Of a stretch of DNA of 64,000 nt, positions 8,676 through 18,529 are shown piece after piece. The stretch is taken from positions 7,637-71,636 of the forward strand of contig JBMYMD010000010.1 of the NCBI GenBank assembly GCA_049596955.1. Reading direction: 5' to 3'. The first letter of the stretch is position 1. Every line of letters starts with the position of its first letter. The stretch comes from UBA3478 sp049596955 (lineage in GTDB: Bacteria; Bacteroidota; Bacteroidia; Flavobacteriales; Flavobacteriaceae). Below the pieces are notes generated by a model. That model was not told where the DNA came from, ran no database searches, and worked only from the letters and a program-made list of their open reading frames with translations. A program made the translations under genes and the position numbers.

Positions 8676-10895
8676 TTAGCCTTCAACCTTTACGCAGTTC
8701 ATGGCCTGTATTAAGGCCTTTACTTGAGATACGTTTTCAAGGTAATAGGAAGCAATTGTCGGTTTTCTTCCTACTTTGATACTTATGGCATGAGACGGTA
8801 AGGCTGCAAACATGTTTTCATCTGTAACATCATCTCCAATGCAAAGAATAAAATCATAATTCTTCTGTCGAATAATTTCTGCAACTGCTGTTCCCTTGTC
8901 TGTTCTTTGGTCCACGACTTCCAAGGCTTTGTCCATATCCATAATAGACAGACGATTCGATATAAGACTTGACAGAACCGTCTTAAGTTCAGTCACTCGC
9001 TGATCGGCGAGTTCAGGGTCTGTTTTTCTGTAATGCCAAACGAGACTGTTTTTCTTTTCTTCTATAAAAGTTCCTGGGGTTCGATCTGTAAAGGATTCAA
9101 AGATTGGGACTATATTTTGCATCCAATCCTTATTTTTAACGGCAGCACCTTTCCATTCACCGCCGTTGCGCTTCATAAAATGCCCGTGTTCAGCGGCTAG
9201 GGTTAGCTCAAGATCTTTGAAATGATAATTCAAAAACTTTTGGTCACGTCCACTAATAATCGAAATGCTCGTATGTGGCTGCTCGCTGAGATATTTAAGA
9301 TTTTGTAAGAGCTCTTTGTCAGGAACAGCCCTGTCAGGATTGTCGTGAAATTCTACGAGTGTTCCGTCGTAATCGAGTAATATAGCCTTGTTTTTAGCAT
9401 TGTGAAATGCTTCTATAATTTCATCTTGTACTTTAGAGCTTAGTTTGGGTGTATTTTCTTCAAATTGAAGCAGCTGCGTGGTTTGAAGTGATTTCATGAA
9501 TTCTTGAGCCCAATGTTCCACAGAATAACGCTTAAGCCTTTTTTGCATGCTTAAATTTCTTCGCTTTTGCTCATTCAATGGCATGCGAATGGCTTCTAGC
9601 AAAGAATCTGCCATGGCGTTCAAATCAAAGGGATTGACCAAAACAGCTTCAAAAAGTTCTTTGGAAGCTCCAGCCATTTCGCTTAGTATAAGCACTCCAT
9701 CACCCTCGACGCGAGTAGCAACAAATTCTTTAGCCACTAAATTCATCCCATCACGCACCGGTGTAATCATCGCGATATCAGAGGTCATATACAAATCAAT
9801 GAGATCGTCAAAATCCATGGCTCTGTAATAGTACCAAATAGGAGTCCAATTGACTGTGGCGTATTTACCATTTATTCTACCCACAAGTTCATCTGTCTCT
9901 TTTTTTAATCTCATGTATTCGGGCACATCGGAACGAGAAGGAACTGTCAGCATCACCAATCTCACTTTTTCGCAATACTCCGGGTATTTGGTCAGAAATA
10001 AATCAAATGCATTAATGCGGTTCACTACGCCTTTGGTGTAATCTAAACGATCAATAGAAAGAATTAACTTACCAGATTCTGAGGCTTTCTTGTGTAATTC
10101 TAATTGCCTTTTTAATTCTGATTTTTCTGCTTCTTTTTGCAGGTTATGATTTCTTGCAGCCTCTTGAAATTTTTTGAAATCAATTCCCATGGGGAAAGTA
10201 TTTACTACTATTTCTCGCTGGTTTTGTAAAATGCGGTTAAAGCGCACATCTAATTTTGCAATTCGCTTGACCGAACTCAAGAAATGTCGCTGATAGTCGA
10301 AAGTATGAAACCCAATAAGGTCAGCTCCGAGCATGCCTTCTAACAATTTTTCACGCCACGGAAATATTCTGAATATCTCAAAAGACGGAAAGGGTATGTG
10401 CAGAAAAAAGCCTATTTGAACATCTGGACAAACATCTTTAATCATTTTTGGACAAAGCAATAATTGATAATCGTGAATCCAAACGGTATCTCCAGGTTCG
10501 ATTTGCTCGATAACCTTATCTGCAAACTTTTGATTGGCCTCGATATAAGAAGACCACTGCCCTTCATTAAAAACAGAGTACTCAATGAAGTAGTGAAAAA
10601 GAGGCCATAAACACTTGTTCGGCAGACCGTAATAAAAGTTGTCTAATTCGTTTTGTGTTAAATGAACAGCAAGAAAATTTTTAGCCCTCAAATCAGCATC
10701 TATAGAAGGGAGTAGATCCTCCTCTATCTCATCTACGCCTATACCAGGCCAACCAATCCACAAGGCGTTTTTATCTTGGTGAATTGATTTTACTCCAGTG
10801 GCCAAACCTCCAGAGGTAGGTGTAAATTTAAATGAATTTTCTACCTTCGTAATGCGAATGGGTAAGCGATTTGAAACAATAATATTCTTAGCCAT
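8676..10895 (-). CDS. otsBA: Bifunctional trehalose-6-phosphate synthase/phosphatase
   Basis: A 739-residue fusion that makes trehalose from UDP-glucose and glucose-6-phosphate. Residues 1 to about 470 form the GT20 synthase: IVSNRLPI at the start, TSGGLATGVKS, WIHDYQLLL, the HIPFPS loop, and the C-terminal DGMNLVAKEF that binds the nucleotide sugar. From about 500 a HAD phosphatase follows, with the nucleophile motif DYDGT at 508-512, SGRD and a late GDDVTDENMF. The length and domain order match the fused OtsA-OtsB proteins common in Bacteroidota. It is divergent from a GH15 hydrolase at 10938 and followed closely by the acyltransferase/SGNH gene. Trehalose would serve as an osmolyte or stress protectant. 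Confidence 0.96.
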   Translation of the reverse strand: MAKNIIVSNRLPIRITKVENSFKFTPTSGGLATGVKSIHQDKNALWIGWPGIGVDEIEEDLLPSIDADLRAKNFLAVHLTQNELDNFYYGLPNKCLWPLFHYFIEYSVFNEGQWSSYIEANQKFADKVIEQIEPGDTVWIHDYQLLLCPKMIKDVCPDVQIGFFLHIPFPSFEIFRIFPWREKLLEGMLGADLIGFHTFDYQRHFLSSVKRIAKLDVRFNRILQNQREIVVNTFPMGIDFKKFQEAARNHNLQKEAEKSELKRQLELHKKASESGKLILSIDRLDYTKGVVNRINAFDLFLTKYPEYCEKVRLVMLTVPSRSDVPEYMRLKKETDELVGRINGKYATVNWTPIWYYYRAMDFDDLIDLYMTSDIAMITPVRDGMNLVAKEFVATRVEGDGVLILSEMAGASKELFEAVLVNPFDLNAMADSLLEAIRMPLNEQKRRNLSMQKRLKRYSVEHWAQEFMKSLQTTQLLQFEENTPKLSSKVQDEIIEAFHNAKNKAILLDYDGTLVEFHDNPDRAVPDKELLQNLKYLSEQPHTSISIISGRDQKFLNYHFKDLELTLAAEHGHFMKRNGGEWKGAAVKNKDWMQNIVPIFESFTDRTPGTFIEEKKNSLVWHYRKTDPELADQRVTELKTVLSSLISNRLSIMDMDKALEVVDQRTDKGTAVAEIIRQKNYDFILCIGDDVTDENMFAALPSHAISIKVGRKPTIASYYLENVSQVKALIQAMNCVKVEG

Positions 10896-10937
10896 AACGT
10901 GTTTAACGGAGTCCCAATTTATAGCATAATATGTAAT

Positions 10938-12710
10938 TTGAAGAACAAGAATAGTCTTAATTTAGGTATAATAGGAAATTGCAAATCTGCAGCACTTATA
11001 AATGAGGATTCCTCAATAGATTGGTGCTGTTTACCACAATTTGATTCCCCGTCTGTCTTCGGGAAAATCATTGACGAAAAGATTGGAGGGAGTTTTAAGA
11101 TCGAATGTGACCCTTCTTATCAAATCAAACAATCCTACATCGAAAACACCAACATTCTACGCACTCGATTTTCACAAGGTGAAAACATCTTTGAACTTCT
11201 TGATTTCATGCCCCGATATCAAAAAGAAGACGGTCTTTATTACGCGCCTCCAGAACTCACACGTGTATTTAAGTATATCAGCGGCAGCCCAAAGCTTAAG
11301 ATCATTTATAACCCAAGATTGGAGTATGCCATCGGAGAGACCAATAATTATATCAAAGAGGATTTTATTGTCAGCGTTGTGGACGACAAGCATTACGACA
11401 CCCTTTTCTTGTATACAGATTTCGATAAAGAAAGCGTGCTGTCAAGTGAAGAATTTACCTTAGAAAAAGATCAGTTTACAACCGTTTCTTACAACGAAAA
11501 GATAAACGTTCCTACCCTTGAAAATACGCTTCTTGAATATGAACGCACCAAGGTGTACTGGCTTAATTGGTGTCATAAAACGCCCACCTTTAAAAATTAC
11601 AATCAGGAGATTTTGAGAAGTGCAATGACCTTAAAGCAATTGACTTTTGAAAAGACTGGGGCAGTTTTGGCAGCGGCAACAACATCTCTTCCAGAAACCG
11701 TTGGTGAAGTTCGCAATTGGGATTATCGTTTTTGTTGGATTAGAGACGCCTCAATGGTTATAAAAGTCATCGCCAAACTTGGACATACCCAGATTGTAAA
11801 AAACTTCATTCGCTATATCATTGATTTGATTCCAGATAAAAACGAAAAGTTACAAATCATGTACGGCATTAATGGAGAAAAAACACTTACCGAAGAAATC
11901 CTTGAACATTTAGATGGCTACAAAGGATCTCGCCCAGTCAGAATAGGTAATGCCGCTTTCTCTCAAAAGCAAAATGACATTTATGGTATTCTAATGGATG
12001 TAATCCATTATCAAATTGAAAACTATAAGGAGGATGATGACAAACACGAAGAACTTTGGACTATTGTAAAATCAGTCGTTTATGTGGTCAAAAACAATTG
12101 GCGTTCGGCAGACAAGGGAATTTGGGAATTCAGACAAGAAGATCGTCATTTTACATTTTCAAAATTACTGTGTTGGGTTGCGGTAGATCGCGCCATAAAG
12201 ATTTCAAATTTGATTCAAGGAGGCAAGTCTGTTCAAAAATGGAGCACACTGCGGGACGAAATTCGCGAAGACATTATGGTCAATGCATGGAATGAAGAAA
12301 AACAGGCCTTTACACAATCCTATCAATCAGAACACTTAGACGCCTCTGTATTACTCATGGAATATTACGGATTCATCGAAGGAAAAGATCCAAAATATAT
12401 CAAAACAGTTAAGGCGATTGAAAAGGACCTTATGCACGACGGTTTACTCTTTAGATATAAGAATGAAGATGATTTTGGGTTGCCTAGTTCTTCTTTTACC
12501 GTTTGCACCTTCTGGTTTATCAATAGTTTGTTTCAAATTGGAGAACGCGAAAAATCTAAACAACTCTTTGATGAACTCTTATCGTATAGCAACCATTTGG
12601 GGCTCTTCAGTGAAGATTTAGATTTCAAGACCAAAGAGTTATTAGGAAACTTTCCTCAGGCCTACTCGCATCTCGCATTGATTGATAATGCCTTAAATTT
12701 TAATCCCTAA
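10938..12710 (+). CDS. GH15 family glycoside hydrolase (glucoamylase/trehalase type)
   Basis: A cytoplasmic protein of about 590 residues. It opens with LNLGIIGNCKSAALI, then SIDWCCLPQFDSPSVF, the standard N-terminal beta-domain of GH15 proteins. The (alpha/alpha)6 catalytic part shows SLPETVGEVRNWDYRFCWIRDA-type wording, seen from about 11690, and a C-terminal FPQAYSHLALI. GH15 includes glucoamylases, glucodextranases and bacterial trehalases. Being divergent from otsBA makes a role in trehalose or alpha-glucan turnover likely but not proven. I placed the start at a TTG (10938), just before the conserved N-terminus. An in-frame GTG at 10899 would extend the protein by 13 residues but lies only 3 bp from the divergent otsBA start, leaving no room for a promoter. 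Confidence 0.88.
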   Translation: MKNKNSLNLGIIGNCKSAALINEDSSIDWCCLPQFDSPSVFGKIIDEKIGGSFKIECDPSYQIKQSYIENTNILRTRFSQGENIFELLDFMPRYQKEDGLYYAPPELTRVFKYISGSPKLKIIYNPRLEYAIGETNNYIKEDFIVSVVDDKHYDTLFLYTDFDKESVLSSEEFTLEKDQFTTVSYNEKINVPTLENTLLEYERTKVYWLNWCHKTPTFKNYNQEILRSAMTLKQLTFEKTGAVLAAATTSLPETVGEVRNWDYRFCWIRDASMVIKVIAKLGHTQIVKNFIRYIIDLIPDKNEKLQIMYGINGEKTLTEEILEHLDGYKGSRPVRIGNAAFSQKQNDIYGILMDVIHYQIENYKEDDDKHEELWTIVKSVVYVVKNNWRSADKGIWEFRQEDRHFTFSKLLCWVAVDRAIKISNLIQGGKSVQKWSTLRDEIREDIMVNAWNEEKQAFTQSYQSEHLDASVLLMEYYGFIEGKDPKYIKTVKAIEKDLMHDGLLFRYKNEDDFGLPSSSFTVCTFWFINSLFQIGEREKSKQLFDELLSYSNHLGLFSEDLDFKTKELLGNFPQAYSHLALIDNALNFNP

Positions 12711-12814
12711 AAGCTGCGTTTTTTTAAAACGTAACGTTGAGAGCTATTTTGCAGGTGGATATTAGCTCAGTTTTTTGTTTTAACTTGATGTGCAATCTAA
12801 AACCTGTACTAAAC

Positions 12815-13360
12815 ATGAAAGCACTTTTTAAAACATCCGTTAAAAACCTCATCTATGCAGCTCTATTTATCACTTGTTCTTTAAGCTATGGTCAACAATG
12901 GTCAACACCTGTCATAGATGGTTATGGCGGAATTGTGTACGATCCCACAACAAGTGTTCAACCTCGGAAAAATTTTGAATATAAGCTCTTGTATAAAATC
13001 ACAGATGATGAAAAAAGAAACGGGGTAAATCGAGGCCTTAACGGTATAGCGCATGCCTTAAATATGTTTGGCGTGTCTGGTGTTGATTTAAAAGATGTTC
13101 GCATAGTGGCTTCTGTGTCTGGCAAGGCCACCTTCGATTTGCTAAGTGATGAAGCCTACATGAAAAAATACGGGACTAAAAATCCAAATACTGAGCTCAT
13201 TCAACTCCTTACTGAAAACAACGTAAAGCTTTACGTATGTTCTCAAGCCTTATACCCTCGAGATCTAGAAAGAGATGAGATTAACGAGCACATTGTTTTT
13301 GCACTATCGGCCTCAAGTGTAATGTCAAATTATTTGATGAACGGTTATGTTCGCATGTAA
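12815..13360 (+). CDS. Secreted DsrE-like protein
   Basis: A 181-residue protein with a signal peptide (MKALFKTSVKNLIYAALFIT, cleavage near SYGQ). The mature domain reads as the DsrE/YchN fold: KLLYKITDDEKRNGVNRGLNGIAHALNMF followed by VRIVASVSGKA and a late KLYVCSQAL. The Cys in YVCSQAL is where the sulfur-relay cysteine sits in active DsrE relatives. Secreted DsrE-like proteins are common in Bacteroidota and their job is unclear. A longer frame opens with TTG at 12737, but the signal peptide begins at the ATG used here. Confidence 0.8.
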   Translation: MKALFKTSVKNLIYAALFITCSLSYGQQWSTPVIDGYGGIVYDPTTSVQPRKNFEYKLLYKITDDEKRNGVNRGLNGIAHALNMFGVSGVDLKDVRIVASVSGKATFDLLSDEAYMKKYGTKNPNTELIQLLTENNVKLYVCSQALYPRDLERDEINEHIVFALSASSVMSNYLMNGYVRM

Positions 13361-13411
13361 CCTGAGCGAGAAACGTTAATTTACTTTCCTTTTTTAAAGG
13401 ATATCTTCTTC

Positions 13412-14896
13412 ATGGAACCTAAACCAACTTTAGTTCGTAAAATGGGTTTAATCACCGTCATGGCTACGGGAGTCTCGTCTATGGTGGGTGCATCAATCAA
13501 TGTGGTTCCCTTTATGATTCACAGAAGTGTTCCTGATATTGGACCTTATGTGCTTTGGGCCTTTGCCTTTGCAGCGATTCCAGCCTTGTTTGCGGGTTTA
13601 GCCTATGCCATACTTTCTTCAGCCATGCCCAGAGCGGGAGGCAGCTACCTCTATGTGAGTAGAGGTCTGAATCCTTATCTCGGTTTTGTTGCAAGTTTTT
13701 CGCAGTGGTTTGGGTTATCGATTGTCATAGGCGTCATCGCCTACATCGTAGTTCCTTTTTTTAGAGATATCGCCCATAGTTATGGGATGGTCAATCTTTC
13801 TAAAATTTTAGAAATTTCTTGGATTCGCGTCGGCCTTGCCTTGAGTTTTATCTGGGGCTTTGTATACTTGAACATACGAGGTGTCAAATCTTATGCAAGA
13901 TTATTGATTCCCATGGTCATTGTGATTTTTTGTTTGGGAAGTATCGTCATTCTTTCAGGACTGTTTTTTGATCAATCGGATTTTCTTTCGGCCATCGCCA
14001 CAAAAGAAGGAGTCCAACATAAAATTCCTCCTGCTCCCAATTTTCATTGGGCTACATTTCTCTCGGCAGCGGCAGTTCTTTTTTCGAGTTTTATTGGTTT
14101 TGATGCCATCGCCCAAACGGGTAGCGAGGCTATAAATCCAAAAAGAAATCTACCCTTGGCTATTCTCGTGGCTATTTTAGGCGTAGGGCTTTTTTACTTT
14201 CTTTTTGCCGGATCGGTATATCATATTATTCCATGGAGTTATGTGGCTGAACAAGCCCAGACAAAAGATATTACAGCTCCTGGGCTTTTGAGTTATGTCT
14301 TGCCAAGTGGTTTAGATACGTTGATTATTCTAGGTGCAGCCATTGCACTGATCAATGACCTTCCTGCCATGTTACTGTCCGTTTCGAGACTGATGTTTGC
14401 CTGGGCCAAAGATCACATCATGCCTCAAAGTATCGCCTACATCCATCCCAAGAGAAAAACACCTGTTACCGCCTTAATCGTTGCAGGAATTTGCGCTAGT
14501 ATCGGAGTTTTAGGCTCTCATTTTGCTGGAGATTTTTTCTTAGGTATAGACATAATGGTAACCTCTATGCTGGTCAACTTTCTGCTGATGTGCATTACGG
14601 TAATCCGTATCAAAAAATACAATGCGCATTTGTACCAACAAATCGAAGTCTTTAAAAAAAGAAGCTTACAAGGTTTTGTAGGCTGGGGAGGTATAATCTT
14701 TCTAACCCTCTTTTTAGGAATCCATACCTATAAAGATTTGAGTGCAACTGCTGTAAGTGCTTGGTACTTTCATTCTACCTATGTTTGGCTTCTTGTTATG
14801 GGATTAGCCAGTATAATATTTGCACTGAGGTGGATTGCGCTAAAACGAAACAAAACAATCTCTAAGGACCATTTTAAATCCTTATCAAACGAATAA
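13412..14896 (+). CDS. APC-family amino acid/polyamine permease
   Basis: A 494-residue inner-membrane transporter of about 12-13 hydrophobic segments, the usual length for the amino acid-polyamine-organocation (APC) superfamily. The first helix holds the broken-helix motif GVSSMVGASINVVPF, and AMPRAGGSYLYVSRGLNPYLGF is the conserved TM2-3 loop. SSFIGFDAIAQTGSEAINPKRNLPLAI is the consensus amphipathic motif between TM6 and TM7. The substrate cannot be set from sequence. It starts 51 bp after the DsrE-like gene and ends 10 bp before the DUF885 lipoprotein gene, so permease and lipoprotein are probably in one operon, which would fit peptide or amino acid salvage. Confidence 0.9.
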   Translation: MEPKPTLVRKMGLITVMATGVSSMVGASINVVPFMIHRSVPDIGPYVLWAFAFAAIPALFAGLAYAILSSAMPRAGGSYLYVSRGLNPYLGFVASFSQWFGLSIVIGVIAYIVVPFFRDIAHSYGMVNLSKILEISWIRVGLALSFIWGFVYLNIRGVKSYARLLIPMVIVIFCLGSIVILSGLFFDQSDFLSAIATKEGVQHKIPPAPNFHWATFLSAAAVLFSSFIGFDAIAQTGSEAINPKRNLPLAILVAILGVGLFYFLFAGSVYHIIPWSYVAEQAQTKDITAPGLLSYVLPSGLDTLIILGAAIALINDLPAMLLSVSRLMFAWAKDHIMPQSIAYIHPKRKTPVTALIVAGICASIGVLGSHFAGDFFLGIDIMVTSMLVNFLLMCITVIRIKKYNAHLYQQIEVFKKRSLQGFVGWGGIIFLTLFLGIHTYKDLSATAVSAWYFHSTYVWLLVMGLASIIFALRWIALKRNKTISKDHFKSLSNE

Positions 14897-14906
14897 ATTC
14901 AAGGCA

Positions 14907-16553
14907 ATGCGACAAAAAATAGTTTTATTTCTTTTCTCGATCACAATCTTATCGTGTACTGATGATAAGAGTGCTCAAAATATCGATACCTCAATCAGTT
15001 TAGAAGAACTCTTCAATGACTGGAGAGCCTTTGAAATACCTCCACTCAGAAATGGAGTGCCAGATTATACACAAGAAACTTTTGATCGCCGCGCTGACGA
15101 CTTTCAAAAACTGCGAAACACCTTAGAGGCATTAGTTAAAGATGAGTGGCCTATTGAAGATCAAATTGACTGGCATATTCTTTGGGCTGAGATGAATGGA
15201 TATGAATTCAACACCAAAGTGCTAAAGTCTTGGCAAAGAGATCCTGCCTTTTACAAGGTGATATGGACGGCTAAAAGTGATGTTCCTGCTCATGAAGGTC
15301 CAACTCCACATTTTGTCATTGAACTCTGGCAGTATGACTTTCCGTTAAATGCAGAACAGAGGGCTAAATTCACAAAAGACATAGGACTTATTTCCAATTT
15401 CTATGAGCAAGCTAAAGAGAACTTAACAGGAAATGCTAGAGATTTATGGATTGCAGGAATACGCGATATTGAAACGCAAGTAAAGGTGCTCCAATCTATT
15501 TTAGAAAAACCTGGAGTAGCCGATAATGAGGAATTGGTAGCCGCTATTGACAAGGCTCAAAAAGCAACAATAGCATTGGCGGATTGGTTAAAAGAGCAAG
15601 CGCCATCCAAAAATGGACCTTCTGGCATAGGTAAAGACCATTACACCTGGTATCAGCAAAATGTACACTTGGTTCCACTCACTTGGGAAGATGAAGTCTT
15701 TTTATTGAAAAGAGAATTGGCGCGCTCCTGGTCTTCTCTTAAGCTCGAAGAACATAAAAACAGAGCCTTAGAAGAACTCTCTGCCGCAGATTCCCCCGAA
15801 GCCTATGATGAGTTGGCTCGAAAAGCCGCTAAAGATTTGCTCGATTTTCTAGACAAGAATGATATTGTCACTGTAGCCGATTATTTTGAAGGGGCCTTAA
15901 ATGCGCATTTGGGTGGTTTTGTTCCAGAAGAAACCAGAAACTTTTTCTGGATTACAGCGCATCTAGACCCTAAGCCATTGTTTTCGCATTTTTACCATTG
16001 GTTTGAATTGGCGCGAATGCAAGAGGACCCCAACCCAAGACCCATTCGAAAACAAGCACTTTTGTACAACATCTTTGATTCTAGAAATGAAGGTCTTGCC
16101 ACAGCTGTTGAAGAAATGTTCATGCAAGCCGGATTGTACAGTTCAAACCCAAGAGCTCGAGAAATCGTTTATATTTTGATATCCCAGAGGGCTGCAAGAG
16201 GATTGGGTTCCTTATACGCTCACGCTAATATGATGCCTATGGAAGAGGCTGGGAAAATACACGCAGAGTACACCCCAAGAGGTTGGATGAAAACAGAAAA
16301 AGAATTGCTTCTATTCGAACAGCATTTATACTTAAGACAACCCGGATACGGCACGAGTTATATTACAGGTAAATACCTCATCGAAGAAATGATGATGGAA
16401 GTCGCCAAAAAAGATGAGGCTCAATTTGAACTTAAAAACTTTTTTGATAGCCTGAATCGCATCGGTAATATTCCTGTTTCACTCGGAAGATGGGAAATGA
16501 CTGGAGACCCTTCACAGTTGAACGAGATAATAGCGAACTACAAGCCCTTATAG
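14907..16553 (+). CDS. DUF885 lipoprotein, putative peptidase-like
   Basis: A 548-residue protein with a lipoprotein signal (ITILSCTDD, Cys about residue 17). The body fits the DUF885 family, an all-helical group distantly related to M32/thermolysin-clan carboxypeptidases. The middle shows LEEHKNRALEELSAADSPEAY, and later EGLATAVEEMFMQAGL, but the classical HExxH zinc motif is not present where I expect it (ATAVEEM). Metalloprotease activity is therefore uncertain. It sits 10 bp after the APC permease. The stop codon region overlaps the convergent iolG-like gene by 6 bp. Confidence 0.8.
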   Translation: MRQKIVLFLFSITILSCTDDKSAQNIDTSISLEELFNDWRAFEIPPLRNGVPDYTQETFDRRADDFQKLRNTLEALVKDEWPIEDQIDWHILWAEMNGYEFNTKVLKSWQRDPAFYKVIWTAKSDVPAHEGPTPHFVIELWQYDFPLNAEQRAKFTKDIGLISNFYEQAKENLTGNARDLWIAGIRDIETQVKVLQSILEKPGVADNEELVAAIDKAQKATIALADWLKEQAPSKNGPSGIGKDHYTWYQQNVHLVPLTWEDEVFLLKRELARSWSSLKLEEHKNRALEELSAADSPEAYDELARKAAKDLLDFLDKNDIVTVADYFEGALNAHLGGFVPEETRNFFWITAHLDPKPLFSHFYHWFELARMQEDPNPRPIRKQALLYNIFDSRNEGLATAVEEMFMQAGLYSSNPRAREIVYILISQRAARGLGSLYAHANMMPMEEAGKIHAEYTPRGWMKTEKELLLFEQHLYLRQPGYGTSYITGKYLIEEMMMEVAKKDEAQFELKNFFDSLNRIGNIPVSLGRWEMTGDPSQLNEIIANYKPL

Positions 16554-17540
16554 CTGTACTGCCCTATTTTCTTTAAAGGATTGTTTGACGGCTAGTGCAA
16601 TTTTTAAAGCATTCAATCCGTCATTTGCGGTAACTGTGGGTGCACTTCCTCGGTCTAGGTGATTTACAAAATCAATCATGATATTTCTGTAAGACTCTTC
16701 GTAGCGCTCAATAAAAAAGTGTCTGGCTTTTGCGGTATGATATCCGTCTTTATCTGCAATAAGCACCTCATTTTCTTTTAAATTCTGGGTGGATATGCTC
16801 CCCTTTTCTCCGAAATATTCGATGCGCTGATCATAGCCGTACGAATTGTATCGACTGTTGTCGATTTGAACCATACAACCATTTTCAAAAATTAAAGTGA
16901 TTACGGCCGTGTCAATATCATCGTAATCTTGCAAAGGCAAATCTCCAAATACTGCTCCATGAGCGATGACTTCTTTCACCTCGCTACCCACCAAATAACG
17001 AGACATGTCGAAATCGTGAATACTCATGTCTAAAAACAACCCCCCTGAGTGCTTAACAAATTCCAAAGGAGGTGGAGCAGGATCTCTACTGCTGATTTTT
17101 AACAGGCGTGCAGCACCTGCCTTACCGGCCTCAATCGATGCTTTGAGTTTCATGACATGAGGGTCAAACCTTCTGTTAAAGCCCACCATAAATTTGATGT
17201 CGCTGGCTTCAACAATCGATACAATTTCATTGACCTTTTCAAAGTTAAGATCTATAGGTTTCTCACAAAAGATATGTTTTTTGGCCCTTGCCGCTTTAAC
17301 GATATGTTCAAAGTGAAAAGCGGTTGGTGAGGCAATAATGACAGCATCTATATCGGAGAGCTCCAACATCTCATCAAAAGAATCATACTGCTCTGTAACA
17401 CCCTGACTTTGAATAAACCTGAGATGCTTTGAACTAACTGGACAAGCAGCAACGATTTGGGCGTTGTCACAATAGCGTTGCACATTTAAGAGGTGTACCT
17501 TACCAATTCTTCCTAAGCCGACAATTCCAAATTTGATCAT
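16548..17540 (-). CDS. iolG: Gfo/Idh/MocA oxidoreductase, probable inositol 2-dehydrogenase
   Basis: A 330-residue NAD(P)-dependent sugar/polyol dehydrogenase. The Rossmann motif is IVGLGRIGKVHL at residues 5-16, and EKPIDLNF gives the catalytic Lys of the EKP motif. The second domain has the SGGLFLDMSIHDFDMSRYLVG stretch conserved in inositol dehydrogenases, with its Asp/His catalytic residues. It would oxidise myo-inositol to scyllo-inosose. The neighbour supports an inositol substrate: its ATG follows the MIOX stop codon with no gap. That inositol is also the MIOX substrate means the two enzymes could compete or act on isomers. The Gfo/Idh assignment is firm, the exact substrate is inferred. 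Confidence 0.87.
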   Translation of the reverse strand: MIKFGIVGLGRIGKVHLLNVQRYCDNAQIVAACPVSSKHLRFIQSQGVTEQYDSFDEMLELSDIDAVIIASPTAFHFEHIVKAARAKKHIFCEKPIDLNFEKVNEIVSIVEASDIKFMVGFNRRFDPHVMKLKASIEAGKAGAARLLKISSRDPAPPPLEFVKHSGGLFLDMSIHDFDMSRYLVGSEVKEVIAHGAVFGDLPLQDYDDIDTAVITLIFENGCMVQIDNSRYNSYGYDQRIEYFGEKGSISTQNLKENEVLIADKDGYHTAKARHFFIERYEESYRNIMIDFVNHLDRGSAPTVTANDGLNALKIALAVKQSFKENRAVQL

Positions 17541-18404
17541 CTAAAACCGAAGTGTTTCAGGAAGATACTTGGCGATTAAATCCTCATAATAGGGCTTTAA
17601 TTCTTTTACGTTTGGAGGTTCTGGCGCCTTGGAATATAAATCATAAGGATTGAAAGCCTTTACCCATTTGAAATATTCTCGATCTTCATCGTTTAACAGA
17701 AAATCATAAGCTCCTTCTCTATGCTGGGCATAGAAAGAGTGATAACGAATCATATAAAGAGCAGGCTTGGGTAAATAATCTTTGACAATTTGATAAAGGT
17801 ATTCGTCATGGCCCCAGCTCATTTTGACCTGATCTAATCCACAATGCTCTTGATAGACCCCGAGCTTAGTGCTGTAGATTTCATGAGTTGAATCCGGGTT
17901 ACTGCTAAAAAAATCAGGATAGACTATTTTATCAGAAAATTGACATCCTACCGGAAAGGTATCTCCAACTACCGCCCACTGTGGTTCACCGAACAGGCAA
18001 AGTACCTTACCTAAATCGTGTAAAAATCCAGTTAAAACAAACCAATCAGGGTGACCGTCTTTTCGAATGGCCTCAGAGGTTTGCATCAGATGCTGCAATT
18101 GATCCAGGTCAATATCTGGGTCACTGTCATCTACAAGGGTGTTTAAAAATTCGAGGGCATCCCATATCGACATCTCTCTTTTGTTGAAGGCCAAGAATTC
18201 TTTCTCTTTTTCACAGACAAAATCATAGGTTTGAAACTTGTGATTTAATTGATAAAATTCGCGTACAGTAGCGTCTCGATCTGAATCTACGTAATTTCTA
18301 AATTCACTTTTCTCTTTCAAAGTCTTTGGATCTGGGTAGCGCTCTAACAAGTCGTCTTCCCAATGATCCATACTTTTTAGTGGATTCGCTTTTGGTTTTT
18401 CCAT
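17541..18404 (-). CDS. myo-Inositol oxygenase, MIOX
   Basis: A 287-residue non-haem di-iron enzyme that cleaves myo-inositol with O2 to give D-glucuronate. The length matches animal MIOX (about 285). All six expected metal ligands can be placed in order and spacing: His105 (LQHLMQ), His129-Asp130 (FLHDLGK), His199 (WGHDEYLY), His222 (RYHSFY) and Asp255 (NPYDLYSK). Other family signatures are GDTFPVGCQFSDKIVYPDFF and the substrate-contact RNYVDSDRDATV. It is first in a two-gene operon with the Gfo/Idh dehydrogenase. MIOX is best known in eukaryotes and patchy in bacteria, so transfer is possible, though it is found in several Bacteroidota. Confidence 0.95.
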   Translation of the reverse strand: MEKPKANPLKSMDHWEDDLLERYPDPKTLKEKSEFRNYVDSDRDATVREFYQLNHKFQTYDFVCEKEKEFLAFNKREMSIWDALEFLNTLVDDSDPDIDLDQLQHLMQTSEAIRKDGHPDWFVLTGFLHDLGKVLCLFGEPQWAVVGDTFPVGCQFSDKIVYPDFFSSNPDSTHEIYSTKLGVYQEHCGLDQVKMSWGHDEYLYQIVKDYLPKPALYMIRYHSFYAQHREGAYDFLLNDEDREYFKWVKAFNPYDLYSKAPEPPNVKELKPYYEDLIAKYLPETLRF

Positions 18405-18529
18405 ATCTAATATTTGCTGAGTATTAAGAAGCTATGCTAAAAACACAAACCTCGTTCTACACCAATTAGCCTTATGAATTTATTTAATTTTTTGAATAAA
18501 GCCCTCAATATTCTGTATATTTTCATGGC

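Noticed and set aside
11041..11463. A 140-residue plus-strand open frame inside the GH15 gene
   Set aside because: It lies fully inside the confident GH15 frame, has odd composition rich in Ser/Lys, and no start context. It is a shadow frame.
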